Shown: piece after piece, positions 7,650-16,065 of the stretch
Layout of the letters: each line of letters opens with the position of its first letter
Numbering within the stretch: position 1 is the stretch's first letter
Position numbers and translations under genes: made by a program
Notes under the pieces: model-generated
What the model was told of the DNA's origin: nothing
Seen by the model: the letters and a program-made list of their open reading frames with translations, nothing else
Database searches by the model: none
Assembly (NCBI GenBank): GCA_021842405.1
Contig: JAKBZR010000013.1
Coordinates: 1-51,700 of the forward strand
Length of the DNA stretch: 51,700 nucleotides
Origin: a bacterium
Lineage (GTDB): Bacteria; Armatimonadota; Chthonomonadetes; Chthonomonadales; JAMCWF01
Direction: 5' to 3'

Positions 7650-8828
7650 TTGCCGAAAAACTACTACGAAGTGCTCGGATTAGCCTCCACCGCCACGCCG
7701 GAAGAAATAAAACGGCGTTATCGGGAGCTGGCTCGCCGCTACCATCCCGATATCAACCGAAACGCGGATGCCTCCGATCGCTTTAAGGAGATCAACGAAG
7801 CCTATCGCACGCTCTCTCACGCCGGACGGCGAGCTACCTATGACCTGGAGCTTCGTTATACCGCGCGCAAAATAGCCGAGCAAGCCCAGCAAAAGACCCC
7901 TTCGCCCCAACCCAAACCAGCGCCCCAACAGCCGCCGACAAACCGCCCTCATTCGCAATCGGTAGGGGAAGAAACGATTGAACAGATCGTTCTGCAGGCG
8001 CAGATCGCCTATTCGAGGGGACGGTTGCTGCAGGCGGCCGGCCTCTGTCGCCAGGCGCTGCGACTTCATCGCCGCAACGCTGCCGTCTACGAGTTGCTGG
8101 CCGATATCTACCGCGCTCAGGGTAAGACCGATGAAGCGATCGCCATGCTGAGCTATGCTTTGCAGCTCAATCCATCCAGCCCCTCCGTTTCGGCCAAGTT
8201 CAGCCGGATGACCGGCCACCGAAGCCCGATTCGCTCAAGGCCCGGCTCCGGCGGGTCATTCCATTCTCCGTCTCGCTCCGTTTTCGATCGCACCTCGGTT
8301 CGATGGGTAGGCCGTGCTTTTACCATCGTGATCTGTATGTTTATCGTTATAATTTCCTTATTGGCAGCTAATCGAGCGCCCACCACTCCTTCAGAATGGA
8401 TCGCCGACACTTTGCCATGGCTAATTGGATGGAACGGATGGTTAGTATTATGCTTGTCCGCCTCCGGGCTGGCAAGCGGCGCGCTGCTCACATTCGCCGG
8501 GTGGCTGGCGCCGATCAAGGAGACCTTTTGGTTCACTGCAGGCGGCTCCAAAAAGACGGGAGTGCCTTTTGCGGCGTTGATATTGGCGGCTTCCCTCATA
8601 TTTTTCTATGGGGCGGCACTGGTCTACTTCATCGCCAGTGTAATGCAAGAGGCCTATTCACGCAGCGTTGCACTGACTATGTCAGCCGTCTTGATTCTGA
8701 TTGTGTTGTTCGCCTTGATCTATTCGCCGGGCAGCCAGGTTTCGCTGATCTTATTTGGTGGAAACATCCTTTTCCCCAGCCTCATTATGGGCTGGGCGTT
8801 GGGCGACGGAGTGAGGGGAGCGTTGTGA
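7650..8828 (+). CDS. DnaJ-domain/TPR integral membrane protein
   Basis: This 392-residue protein has an N-terminal J domain (1-67) with the intact HPD motif (32-34), which stimulates DnaK-type ATPases. A Pro/Gln-rich linker follows, then about two TPR units (around 110-180). The C-terminal half has about five hydrophobic segments (around 217-240, 262-285, 305-333, 345-365, 370-385). It lacks the G/F and zinc-finger regions of true DnaJ, so it is a membrane-tethered co-chaperone or scaffold. The start is a TTG; no in-frame ATG is better placed, and the J domain begins immediately after it. Confidence 0.85.
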   Translation: MPKNYYEVLGLASTATPEEIKRRYRELARRYHPDINRNADASDRFKEINEAYRTLSHAGRRATYDLELRYTARKIAEQAQQKTPSPQPKPAPQQPPTNRPHSQSVGEETIEQIVLQAQIAYSRGRLLQAAGLCRQALRLHRRNAAVYELLADIYRAQGKTDEAIAMLSYALQLNPSSPSVSAKFSRMTGHRSPIRSRPGSGGSFHSPSRSVFDRTSVRWVGRAFTIVICMFIVIISLLAANRAPTTPSEWIADTLPWLIGWNGWLVLCLSASGLASGALLTFAGWLAPIKETFWFTAGGSKKTGVPFAALILAASLIFFYGAALVYFIASVMQEAYSRSVALTMSAVLILIVLFALIYSPGSQVSLILFGGNILFPSLIMGWALGDGVRGAL

Positions 8829-8837
8829 TGGGCCGGC

Positions 8838-11270
8838 CTACGCGGGTGAAGGCACTTTGCGAATAAGCCGGAGGGCGTTGGCGATTACCAGCAGCGAGAC
8901 GCCGCTATCGCCCATGACGGCGATCCAGAGCGGAATGGGAATGATCACCGCTACCGCAAGCAGTACGCCTTTAGTGGCCAGGCTGAACGCCACATTTTGC
9001 CGGATGATGCTTATGGTGCGCCGGCTCAACCGGATGAGATCGCCGAGCTGAGTTAGGTTATCGCCCATCAACGCCACGTCGGCCGTTTCCATCGCGATGT
9101 CGCTCCCGATGCCGCCCATCACGACGCCCACGTTGGCAGCCGAGAGCGCCGGCGCATCATTTATTCCGTCTCCCACCATTGCGACCGTTGAGTACGTTCT
9201 CTGAAGCTCACGAATAATACCCAGCTTGTCCTCCGGTAGTAAATTTGCTTTCATTTCCTTCAGGCCGACCGTGTCCGCAACCGCTTGCGCGGAGTGAACG
9301 TTATCGCCGGTCAGCAGCGCCTGGTACCTCACCCCCAGCGAGCGGAACATAGAAATGGCGCTGGAAGCGTTTTGCCGGGGACGATCGCTGATCACGATTA
9401 CGCCGACCGCTCTCTTTCCGGCCCCCAGTACAAGGGCGGTCTTTCCTTTTGATTCAATGGCTGCCATCGTCTCGCCCGCCCCGTTTAAATCGGCTTTGAG
9501 GGTGTGGGCCAAACGGGCGCTGCCCATCCAATAGAGTTCTCCATCCAATTCGGCGCGTATTCCCTGGCCGGGAAGCTCCGTGAACTGGGTGATCTTCAAG
9601 GGGGGACGGCGATCAGTTGCTCGTTGATAATCGGCAAACGCAGCGGCCAACGGGTGTTCGGAGCGGGATTCCATCGCGCCGGCGATATTTAAGATTTCAT
9701 GGCACGGCAGCGTATCCAGCGGAACGACGTCCTCCACAACTGGCCGCCCTTCGGTTAGGGTGCCGGTTTTATCATAGACGATCGCATCAATTCGACCGAG
9801 TTGCTCAAGGTATGTCCCACCTTTGATCAGCGCTCCCATTCGGGATGCTTGCCCAATCGCGGCTACGACCGCCACCGGAGTGGAGATGACCAGTGCGCAC
9901 GGGCAGGCGATTAACAACAGACTCAAGCCTCGATGCAGCCAGGCAACCCAGAGAGCACCGGTGGCCAGTTGGCCTGCCCACTGAATCCTCAGTGAGATGC
10001 ACAGCGGCACCAGAAATGCAATGATGATCGCTAAGATCACTACCACAGGCGTGTAGCGGCGCGCAAATCGGTCCACCAGCTCTTCATAGGGCGCCTTTTG
10101 AGCTTGCGCCTGATCCACCAGCTTAACAATATTGGCTAGCGATGTCTGGCTGAAAATTTTCCGAACCCTGACTTCGATCGCGCCGGAGCCATTTATGCCG
10201 CCCGCATAGACCCAATCGCCGTTTGATTTGTGAATCGGAAGGCTTTCTCCGGTGATCGGCGCCTGATTCACCTCCGTTTCGCCGGCGATGACCTCACCGT
10301 CCAGCGCGATTCGCTCACCCGGTCGAATGATAACCACTTCATCCAGCCGCACATTTTCAGGCGCGACCTCATAATCGCCTCGCCCCCTCTTCACCAAAAC
10401 CTTGCTGGGAGTGGTTTCCAACAGTTGTCGGATCGAGCGCCGCGTTCTTTCCATTGCCGATGACTGCAGCAGAGCTCCAATGTTGTAGAGAATAACGACT
10501 CCTACCGCCTCTTCCCACTGTCCGATTGCGCCAGCCCCAATAACGGCGAAGGTCATCAGCACATTCATATCAGTTGCACCGTCTCGGAGCGCGAAAACGG
10601 CGCCGCGTGCGATCTGCCAGCCTCCAAACGCGACCGCTAGCAGATAAAGCCAGGCCGCAACCGCACTGTTTCCTTGATACGCGCTTAATGCGCCGAATGC
10701 GGTGATACCCGCGGCCAACACCGTGCTGATCAATCGGCGATTTTGGAGCCATCTCGGCATTACAGATTGGGCGAGTCGGGTTGAAGGCACCGATTCGCGG
10801 TCTTCCAATGGCTTGAGCGTGCATGCGCGGATACCGTGCTTCTCGATCTCCTCCTTGATTTTAGAGGGACGGGTTACATCCCGCTCATATTCCACGTGAA
10901 TTTTGGCCGCCGCAAAGTTAGCCCCCACCCAAAGGACTCCCGATAGCCCGGAGACCGCCTTTTCCACCGCGCGGAGGCAATCGGGACAATCCACCTCACT
11001 CAGACCGAAGGTTCGATGGGCAACCCGGTTATCCAGCGATGCGCCGATCTTGCGGATCTCGCTCTCGATACGGGACACTGATATTAAATCGGGATCAAAG
11101 GTAATCGAAATCTCGGTGCGGGTGTTGCTGACGGAGGCATCATCCACCCCCTTAATGCGTCGAATGCTATCCTGGAGGTTCGCCACGCACTGTTGACAGG
11201 TCTCACCGCTGGGCAGAGAGATGGGTAATTTCAACCGCCGCAGGGGGTCATTTAATGGGGTATCGCTCAA
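8838..11270 (-). CDS. cadA: P1B-type heavy-metal ATPase (CadA/ZntA-like)
   Basis: This 810-residue metal efflux pump has two N-terminal metal-binding domains: one with CQQC (25-28) and a divergent one with CPDC (95-98). Membrane segments follow, with the TGES actuator loop (340-343), the transport motif CPC in ACPCALVISTP (456-458), the phosphorylation site DKTGT (Asp500) and the hinge GDGINDAPALS. The sequence after CPC (ALVISTP) favours the Zn/Cd/Pb group over copper pumps. The gene overlaps the ArsR/SmtB repressor gene by four bases, forming the usual metal-responsive operon. The exact metal cannot be fixed from sequence. Confidence 0.93.
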   Translation of the reverse strand: MSDTPLNDPLRRLKLPISLPSGETCQQCVANLQDSIRRIKGVDDASVSNTRTEISITFDPDLISVSRIESEIRKIGASLDNRVAHRTFGLSEVDCPDCLRAVEKAVSGLSGVLWVGANFAAAKIHVEYERDVTRPSKIKEEIEKHGIRACTLKPLEDRESVPSTRLAQSVMPRWLQNRRLISTVLAAGITAFGALSAYQGNSAVAAWLYLLAVAFGGWQIARGAVFALRDGATDMNVLMTFAVIGAGAIGQWEEAVGVVILYNIGALLQSSAMERTRRSIRQLLETTPSKVLVKRGRGDYEVAPENVRLDEVVIIRPGERIALDGEVIAGETEVNQAPITGESLPIHKSNGDWVYAGGINGSGAIEVRVRKIFSQTSLANIVKLVDQAQAQKAPYEELVDRFARRYTPVVVILAIIIAFLVPLCISLRIQWAGQLATGALWVAWLHRGLSLLLIACPCALVISTPVAVVAAIGQASRMGALIKGGTYLEQLGRIDAIVYDKTGTLTEGRPVVEDVVPLDTLPCHEILNIAGAMESRSEHPLAAAFADYQRATDRRPPLKITQFTELPGQGIRAELDGELYWMGSARLAHTLKADLNGAGETMAAIESKGKTALVLGAGKRAVGVIVISDRPRQNASSAISMFRSLGVRYQALLTGDNVHSAQAVADTVGLKEMKANLLPEDKLGIIRELQRTYSTVAMVGDGINDAPALSAANVGVVMGGIGSDIAMETADVALMGDNLTQLGDLIRLSRRTISIIRQNVAFSLATKGVLLAVAVIIPIPLWIAVMGDSGVSLLVIANALRLIRKVPSPA

Positions 11271-11644
11271 CGACGCCCTCCCTCCAACAAGTGTTCCAGC
11301 CCCTGTTCCAACAAATCCTTGATATGTAGATCGTCTAACGAGTAGTAGACCAGGCGCCCGCTTCGGCGATGCTTAACCAGCCTTAAATTGCGAAGGGTGC
11401 GAAGATGATGTGAAACGGTGGATTGAGAGATTCCGGCCGCGGCTGAAAGCTCGCAAACGCATAGTTCGGCGATGGAGAGGCCATGCAGCAGGCGCAAACG
11501 GGTGCTATCGGCTAAGGCCGCATAGACTTCAGCCATATCCTGAGCCACCGCTTCGCTGATGAGTGAAGCTCTCACCCGCGCAACTGGCTCATTGTCGAAG
11601 ATGCCGGTATCACCGGCATCGAGATGGGGGGATGTCGTTGCCAT
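11267..11644 (-). CDS. ArsR/SmtB-family metal-responsive repressor
   Basis: This 125-residue winged-helix regulator has the ELCVCEL motif (Cys62 and Cys64) that in ArsR and CadC binds soft metals, and the recognition helix SQSTVSHHLRTLRNLRLVKHRRSGR. It sits directly upstream of the metal ATPase and overlaps it by four bases (ATGA). By family logic it represses the operon until metal binds. The leader region contains a TATG-AA-CATA element that could be its operator. The first 20 residues lack the CadC-type cysteines, so metal preference may differ from CadC. Confidence 0.93.
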   Translation of the reverse strand: MATTSPHLDAGDTGIFDNEPVARVRASLISEAVAQDMAEVYAALADSTRLRLLHGLSIAELCVCELSAAAGISQSTVSHHLRTLRNLRLVKHRRSGRLVYYSLDDLHIKDLLEQGLEHLLEGGRR

Positions 11645-11657
11645 TTTAATATTAACT

Positions 11658-11667
11658 TATGAACATA
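11658..11667. promoter_or_regulatory. possible ArsR/SmtB operator (TATGAACATA)
   Basis: TATG-AA-CATA is a short inverted repeat starting 14 bases before the repressor gene. It contains ATGAACA, which resembles half-sites of SmtB-type operators. It lies between a possible -35 (TTGTAG) and -10 (TATTAA) on the minus strand. Confidence 0.35.
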
Positions 11668-11722
11668 TCTACAATTATGATACCAAAAAAGCAATGGAAA
11701 ATCAATGCGAAAGAATCGAAAG

Positions 11723-11992
11723 AGAGTTCGGTTCTACGGGAATTATTTTCGTTCGACCCCCACCCCGGCCCTCCCCCGTAAACGGGGGAGGGGATTATGA
11801 GGGACTGGGGGGCAAGATAAAAGCACCGCCGCTAAACTCTCTCCCCCTCTCCGCTTGCGGGGAGGGTGTCATTGCGAGCGAAGCGAAGCAATCTCCTTCA
11901 CCAGTCCTCTCTCAGGATTGGGAAAAGAGTTGCCTGCCTGGCGGCAGACAGGGAGTGAGAACCTCCTGCTTAAATTATCCAGAGAACTGAAC
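11723..11992. repeat. mosaic intergenic repeat, copy 1
   Basis: The left end resembles AGAGTTCGGTT and the right end is AACTGAAC, which are inverted copies of each other. Inside lie a CCCTCCCCCGTAAACGGGGG palindrome, a GACTGG...CAAGATAAAAGCACC module also seen in the 25180-25354 copy, a GCGAGCGAAGCGAAGCAATCT module and a GCCTGGCGGCAGACAGG module shared with the 39136-39341 copy. It fills most of the gap 11645-12054, where I see no gene. Confidence 0.75.
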
Positions 11993-12054
11993 GGTTACCA
12001 GTGAGGCTAGTACTAATTACGCTATAACGTTGCCGGAGTAATATATTAAATTCC

Positions 12055-12873
12055 CTAGCCGCCCTTTTGCACTGGGTATCCGTGCTTCGCCCAGTCCTTA
12101 TCAAAACTATCCGGAAGATAGAGCGCCTTAATGTGGGTAAACCCCATCTTCTTCAATAGGGCGAAGGCGGGTCGAATGTTGGGACAGTGCATCCAGGGGC
12201 AGCAGCCGCAGTAGATCACGATGTTGCGATTTCTAGGTAATTTAGCCAATGTTTTGCGGATTGAGGCGATGCCGTCCGGTGTAGCCGCGTGGCCGACGTG
12301 AATGGAACCCGGAATGTGCTCCATTTTGTATAGAAATGGCACCCCCACGTGATAGATGATCGGGCGGTCGGACGAAGAGAGCAAGCGATATAGTACCGGT
12401 GCCGTGATGAGCTGGTCCGGTTTCCAGGGATCTGAGATCCCAATCGGGATGGACGGTTCCATGCTCCATACTTTGCCGGTTTGCACCCAGACATAGAGGG
12501 GGTGCCGGTCCAACTTTTGTAATTTCGTGCCCAGCAGCTTGTAACCGCCTCGTTGCGGCTGGAAGAAGAAATCCAAAGCCGCCGTCCCGCCGCCCTTTAC
12601 GTTCAATTGAGCGTCCACCGCATAGCTGCCGTCTGGTAGATTGCGCTTGGAGGAGGATATTTTCAGTGTGTTCGGAATCAGCTTTAACACCTCTCCGTTC
12701 GCAGTGTCCATCACTCCCAGATAGCCGTCGTGAGACTTTGCCTCAAACGCAACGTACCGGCCGATGACCGCGGCGGAATAAGAAGGAGGGGCGAGGGCGA
12801 ACGCCGAGGCGGGAATAACGACCAAAGCGCCTAGCCAAAATAAGGCGCTCGTCGCTGATTTTCGAATTTCCAA
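12055..12873 (-). CDS. exported rhodanese-domain protein
   Basis: Starting at a TTG (12873) that has GAGG nine bases upstream, the product has a clear signal peptide (LFWLGALVVIPASAFA). A longer GTG-initiated frame from 12933 would place its first codons inside an inverted repeat and is less likely. The mature N-terminal region is unassigned. The C-terminal 120 residues form a rhodanese domain: HIPGSIHVGHA, then VIYCGCCPWMHCPN with the catalytic-loop cysteine, then a pairing strand (HIKALYLPDSFDKDWAKHGYPV). Rhodaneses move sulfur through a Cys persulfide; the extra cysteines here are unusual. The preceding gene on this strand encodes another exported protein. Confidence 0.75.
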   Translation of the reverse strand: MEIRKSATSALFWLGALVVIPASAFALAPPSYSAAVIGRYVAFEAKSHDGYLGVMDTANGEVLKLIPNTLKISSSKRNLPDGSYAVDAQLNVKGGGTAALDFFFQPQRGGYKLLGTKLQKLDRHPLYVWVQTGKVWSMEPSIPIGISDPWKPDQLITAPVLYRLLSSSDRPIIYHVGVPFLYKMEHIPGSIHVGHAATPDGIASIRKTLAKLPRNRNIVIYCGCCPWMHCPNIRPAFALLKKMGFTHIKALYLPDSFDKDWAKHGYPVQKGG

Positions 12874-12900
12874 TTTGAAGGCCTCGATTTCGCTAAAAGT

Positions 12901-12947
12901 GAAAGCGGTATAGTGCTCGCTCAATGAAGACACACCATACCGCTTTC
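12901..12947 (-). terminator. inverted repeat between the exported protein and rhodanese genes
   Basis: GAAAGCGGTAT (12901-12911) pairs exactly with ATACCGCTTTC (12937-12947) across a 25-base loop. On the minus strand it follows the stop of the 140-residue protein and is followed by ACTTTT, a weak U-tract. It may be a partial terminator. Confidence 0.45.
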
Positions 12948-12961
12948 GGTGTAATCACTCG

Positions 12962-13384
12962 TTAAAGGGCGCTTTTCTTCGGAACCGGTGAAGCGCCTGG
13001 AAGCACTGCTCTGAAATGGCGCAGCCAGATCGAGCCAACCGTTTGTCGAGTGCCCCGATTAGCTCGCGCATCTTGCTTGGTTACGGTGACGAGCAAGTGA
13101 CCTCGAACGGTGATGATCATCTGGTGATTGCGCCGCACCAGTCGGATGTCGCTTGCCCGGAGCGGTGGATGTTCGGTCTCTGAAAGGATATTGGTTATCC
13201 GTTCTTCGAGTATTCCTTCCCGCTGTTTGGGAGAAAATCCATTCACCGTCGTGCGGAACGTCAGTATCTCTTTGCCATCAAACGCCAATCTTCCGGCTGC
13301 ACTCGATTGACTTGCTGATGCGGCTGCAGCCAATGCCAGCATGGAACCAAAAACCATCAACCACGCAATCAATCTCAATTTCAT
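12962..13384 (-). CDS. small exported protein of unknown function
   Basis: This 140-residue protein has a classical signal peptide (WLMVFGSMLALAAAASASQ, about 8-26). The mature part starts with LAFDGKEILTFRTTVNGFSPKQREGILEERI, which resembles the periplasmic N-terminal segment of some MscS-type channels and related exported proteins (F-x-x-G-hydrophobic, then an Arg-rich helix). Only this segment is present, with no channel domain, so the function is open. GGAGG lies upstream of the ATG at somewhat long spacing. It precedes the rhodanese gene on the same strand with a hairpin between. Confidence 0.65.
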   Translation of the reverse strand: MKLRLIAWLMVFGSMLALAAAASASQSSAAGRLAFDGKEILTFRTTVNGFSPKQREGILEERITNILSETEHPPLRASDIRLVRRNHQMIITVRGHLLVTVTKQDARANRGTRQTVGSIWLRHFRAVLPGASPVPKKSAL

Positions 13385-13680
13385 TTGTCGTGTGCTACCT
13401 CCACTTTGGGCTATTATAATTGTTAGTGATCCTGCTCTGCGGTTCCTGCTCTAAACTCAGGTGATCGGCTGAATCATCGTACCCGCTCAGTTATAGTACG
13501 GATATTTTTGCCATTCAGTAACCGGGATCGGTATCGTTTTACTGCTATTATAAAACCATAAAACATTATGAATTCGCGCAACCATCTTGATGCCGTTCGG
13601 ATGCCCGGTGGTGGGACCCCGTTTAAATACTGGAAATCCGTTGCATCCGCACTAACGTCGGCCAAGGAGGACAAAATTCA

Positions 13681-14397
13681 ATGCCCTATTTGGATTGCAA
13701 ATACATTGATATCTCTTCAGCGGACGGGTCGGCAATGAGGGCCTATGCAGCCCGGCCGGTCGGGAGTGGGGCGCCGCCGGTGCTGCTTGTGTTTCAGGAG
13801 GCGTTTGGGGTAAACGCTCATATCCGGCAGGTGGCGGAGCGATTTGCCGGCGAATTGGGTTGCCTGGCGATCGCGCCGGAGCTGTTTCATCGAACCGCAT
13901 CCGGTTTTGAAGGGGACTACAACAATTTTGCCGGAGTTATGGAACACGTGCGGGCGCTCACCGAAGAGGGACTGACGGCAGATTTTACCGGGGTTTACAA
14001 CTGGATTCGGGGCCAGGAATCGGTGAATAGCGAGGCGGTGGGCGCAGTGGGGTTCTGTCTGGGAGGGCGCGCGGCGTTCCTCTGCAACTCGGTATTGCCG
14101 TTAAAGGCGGCGGTATCCTATTACGGAGGCGGCATCGCGCCGGGCCTGCTGGGGCGCGCTTCGGCCATGCACGGGCCGATCCTGCTGTTTTGGGGCGGAT
14201 TGGATCAACACATCGGGCCGGAACAGACGCGCGCGGTGAGCGATGCGCTTCGTGAGGCGGGCAAAAAGTACGTGGCGGTGGAGTTTTCCGATGCCCAGCA
14301 CGGCTATTTTTGCGATGTCCGCCCTTCCTACAATCCGGCCGCCGCGAGCCAATCCTGGGTGCTCACGGTGGAGTTTTTTAAGGCCTACTTGAAATAA
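13681..14397 (+). CDS. dienelactone hydrolase family protein
   Basis: This 238-residue alpha/beta hydrolase has the dienelactone hydrolase signature: FQEAFGVN with Glu40, the nucleophile Cys126 in GFCLGGR, Asp175 in GGLDQHI and His207 in DAQHGYF, giving a Cys-Asp-His triad. Length is normal for the family and there is no signal peptide. Such enzymes open dienelactones or related esters; the actual substrate here is unknown. AAGGAGG lies ten bases before the ATG. It is monocistronic, with dnaA downstream behind its own promoter. Confidence 0.9.
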   Translation: MPYLDCKYIDISSADGSAMRAYAARPVGSGAPPVLLVFQEAFGVNAHIRQVAERFAGELGCLAIAPELFHRTASGFEGDYNNFAGVMEHVRALTEEGLTADFTGVYNWIRGQESVNSEAVGAVGFCLGGRAAFLCNSVLPLKAAVSYYGGGIAPGLLGRASAMHGPILLFWGGLDQHIGPEQTRAVSDALREAGKKYVAVEFSDAQHGYFCDVRPSYNPAAASQSWVLTVEFFKAYLK

Positions 14398-14546
14398 CGC
14401 GGATTCTGCCTCGAGGGTAATCGGCATGCCGTGCCCTTACAAGAGGGGTGTGAGGCCGATGTATGTGCTGAAAGACGACTGCTGGCTGTGATAACTCGGA
14501 TAAAGAAATTTTAATCGGCGCCCTCGTGAATTGATCGGCCGAACGG

Positions 14547-14575
14547 TTGAATGACGGCGGCAGCTATGTTATAAT
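14547..14575 (+). promoter_or_regulatory. sigma-70-type promoter of dnaA
   Basis: TTGAAT (14547-14552) and a perfect TATAAT (14570-14575) are 17 bases apart and end 29 bases before the dnaA ATG. No clear TTATCCACA-type DnaA boxes are seen in the 200-bp gap. Confidence 0.7.
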
Positions 14576-14604
14576 GGGCGATCGGATGGCTGTTGGAGGG
14601 CTGT

Positions 14605-15987
14605 ATGAGCGAACAGCTTCGCATTGATGATGATGATTTTTCGATTGCTCTACGTCGGACTTGGGAGCGTGCGCTCCAGCTTTTATCGGTTAAGGTCAGC
14701 ATAGTTACCTACGAAAGCTATCTGCGGACCATCCACCCGATCTCCTGGAACGGCACCGAAGTGGTTTTAGGTGCGCCCAGCCCATTTGCGCGCGAATGGA
14801 TTGAAAAGCGGTACAGCAACAACATCCGTGCCGTTTTGGAATCGTTGTTTGAAAAGACGGTCAAATTGCGGTTTGTCGTCACCGAGGATGCCGATCCGGC
14901 ACCAACCATTGAGCGGTCGGCTCCTCGGCGGGTGGCGCGCGCTACACCGGATGCTCCTTCGCTGCCGCTGAACGAGAAATTTACCTTTGACCATTTCGTG
15001 GTCGGGGATTCCAATCGTCTGGCTCAGGTCGGGTCAATCGCCGTATCAGTGGAGCCGGGTAAAACCTACAATCCGCTCTATCTTTATGGGCCGCCCGGCG
15101 TCGGTAAGACCCACCTGCTTCACGCGATCGCCCACTCATGCTTCGAGCATAAGCCCGACATCCGGGTGGCCTACGTATCGGGGGAGCATTTCACTCAACA
15201 CTATCTGCTGGCCCTTCGTGAAAACCGGACGAATGAGCTTCGTCGCCGAATGCGCGGGGTTGATGTATGGCTCGTAGATGATGTGCAGTTCATCGCTGGA
15301 AAAACGTCCACCAAAGAGGAGTTTTTTCACACTTTTAACACGCTGCACCTGTCCGGTAAGCAGATCGTGATTTGCAGCGACCGCAGCCCCCGTGAATTGC
15401 GCGAAATGGACGAAAGGCTCCGCTCCCGTTTTGAATGCGGGCTGATTGCCGACATTCAGATGCCGGAATTTGAGACCCGGCTTCGGATTTTAAAACATCA
15501 TTGCAAGGAAAATCGTTATGTCATCCCCAATGAGGTGCTCGATGAACTGGCCTCCGCCATTCAATCCAATGTGAGAGCCCTCGAGGGCGCGCTCGTGAAG
15601 CTGGTGACCTACGCCTCGGTGATGTCGAAACCGATTGATATCGAACTGACCCAGCGCATCCTTTCCGAGTACTTGATCACCCGTCCAGCCAGCTCCGTCA
15701 CCATCACTTGCGATCTGGTTATCCAAAAGGTTTCCGAAAGCTTTGGAGTGCCGCCCGATCAGTTGCGGAGCGCCCGCCGAGACAATGATATCTTGTTGGC
15801 CCGGCAGGTCGCGATCTATCTATGCCGTGAATTCACCTCGTGTTCATTGAAAAGCATCGGGGTGGAGTTCGGCGGACGTGACCACACCACGATCCTTCAT
15901 TCCATCGAGCGGATTGAGCAAAAGAGTTCATTGGATACCCAGCTCCGGCACCGAATCGATTCGTTACGCGATGAATTCAGGCGCTGA
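14605..15987 (+). CDS. dnaA: chromosomal replication initiator DnaA
   Basis: This 460-residue protein has all four DnaA regions. They are a domain I-like helical region (about 12-95), a short linker (95-125), the AAA+ domain with Walker A GPPGVGKT (162-169) and Walker B WLVDDVQF (Asp225-Asp226), and the DNA-binding domain IV (about 363-460) with the GRDHTT signature (424-429). The ATG at 14605 is chosen because GGAGGG ends four bases before it; a longer TTG start would overlap that site. It initiates replication at oriC. dnaN, its usual neighbour, is absent: the next gene is convergent and unrelated. Confidence 0.95.
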   Translation: MSEQLRIDDDDFSIALRRTWERALQLLSVKVSIVTYESYLRTIHPISWNGTEVVLGAPSPFAREWIEKRYSNNIRAVLESLFEKTVKLRFVVTEDADPAPTIERSAPRRVARATPDAPSLPLNEKFTFDHFVVGDSNRLAQVGSIAVSVEPGKTYNPLYLYGPPGVGKTHLLHAIAHSCFEHKPDIRVAYVSGEHFTQHYLLALRENRTNELRRRMRGVDVWLVDDVQFIAGKTSTKEEFFHTFNTLHLSGKQIVICSDRSPRELREMDERLRSRFECGLIADIQMPEFETRLRILKHHCKENRYVIPNEVLDELASAIQSNVRALEGALVKLVTYASVMSKPIDIELTQRILSEYLITRPASSVTITCDLVIQKVSESFGVPPDQLRSARRDNDILLARQVAIYLCREFTSCSLKSIGVEFGGRDHTTILHSIERIEQKSSLDTQLRHRIDSLRDEFRR

Positions 15988-16065
15988 TCCCGCTTAATAG
16001 CTCACGGCGCCCCGAATATCCTTTCAGCGGAAAGAGGGGGCTTTTCCACCGGCTGAGTTTGCCCA

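Noticed and set aside
11761-11980. possible CRISPR array or tRNA cluster from repeated GC-rich hairpins
   Set aside because: The repeats are not regularly spaced, have no constant spacers and no cas genes, and no cloverleaf can be drawn; they belong to the mosaic repeat family.
14398-14604. oriC next to dnaA
   Set aside because: No cluster of TTATCCACA-like boxes or AT-rich unwinding region is present in the 200-bp gap.
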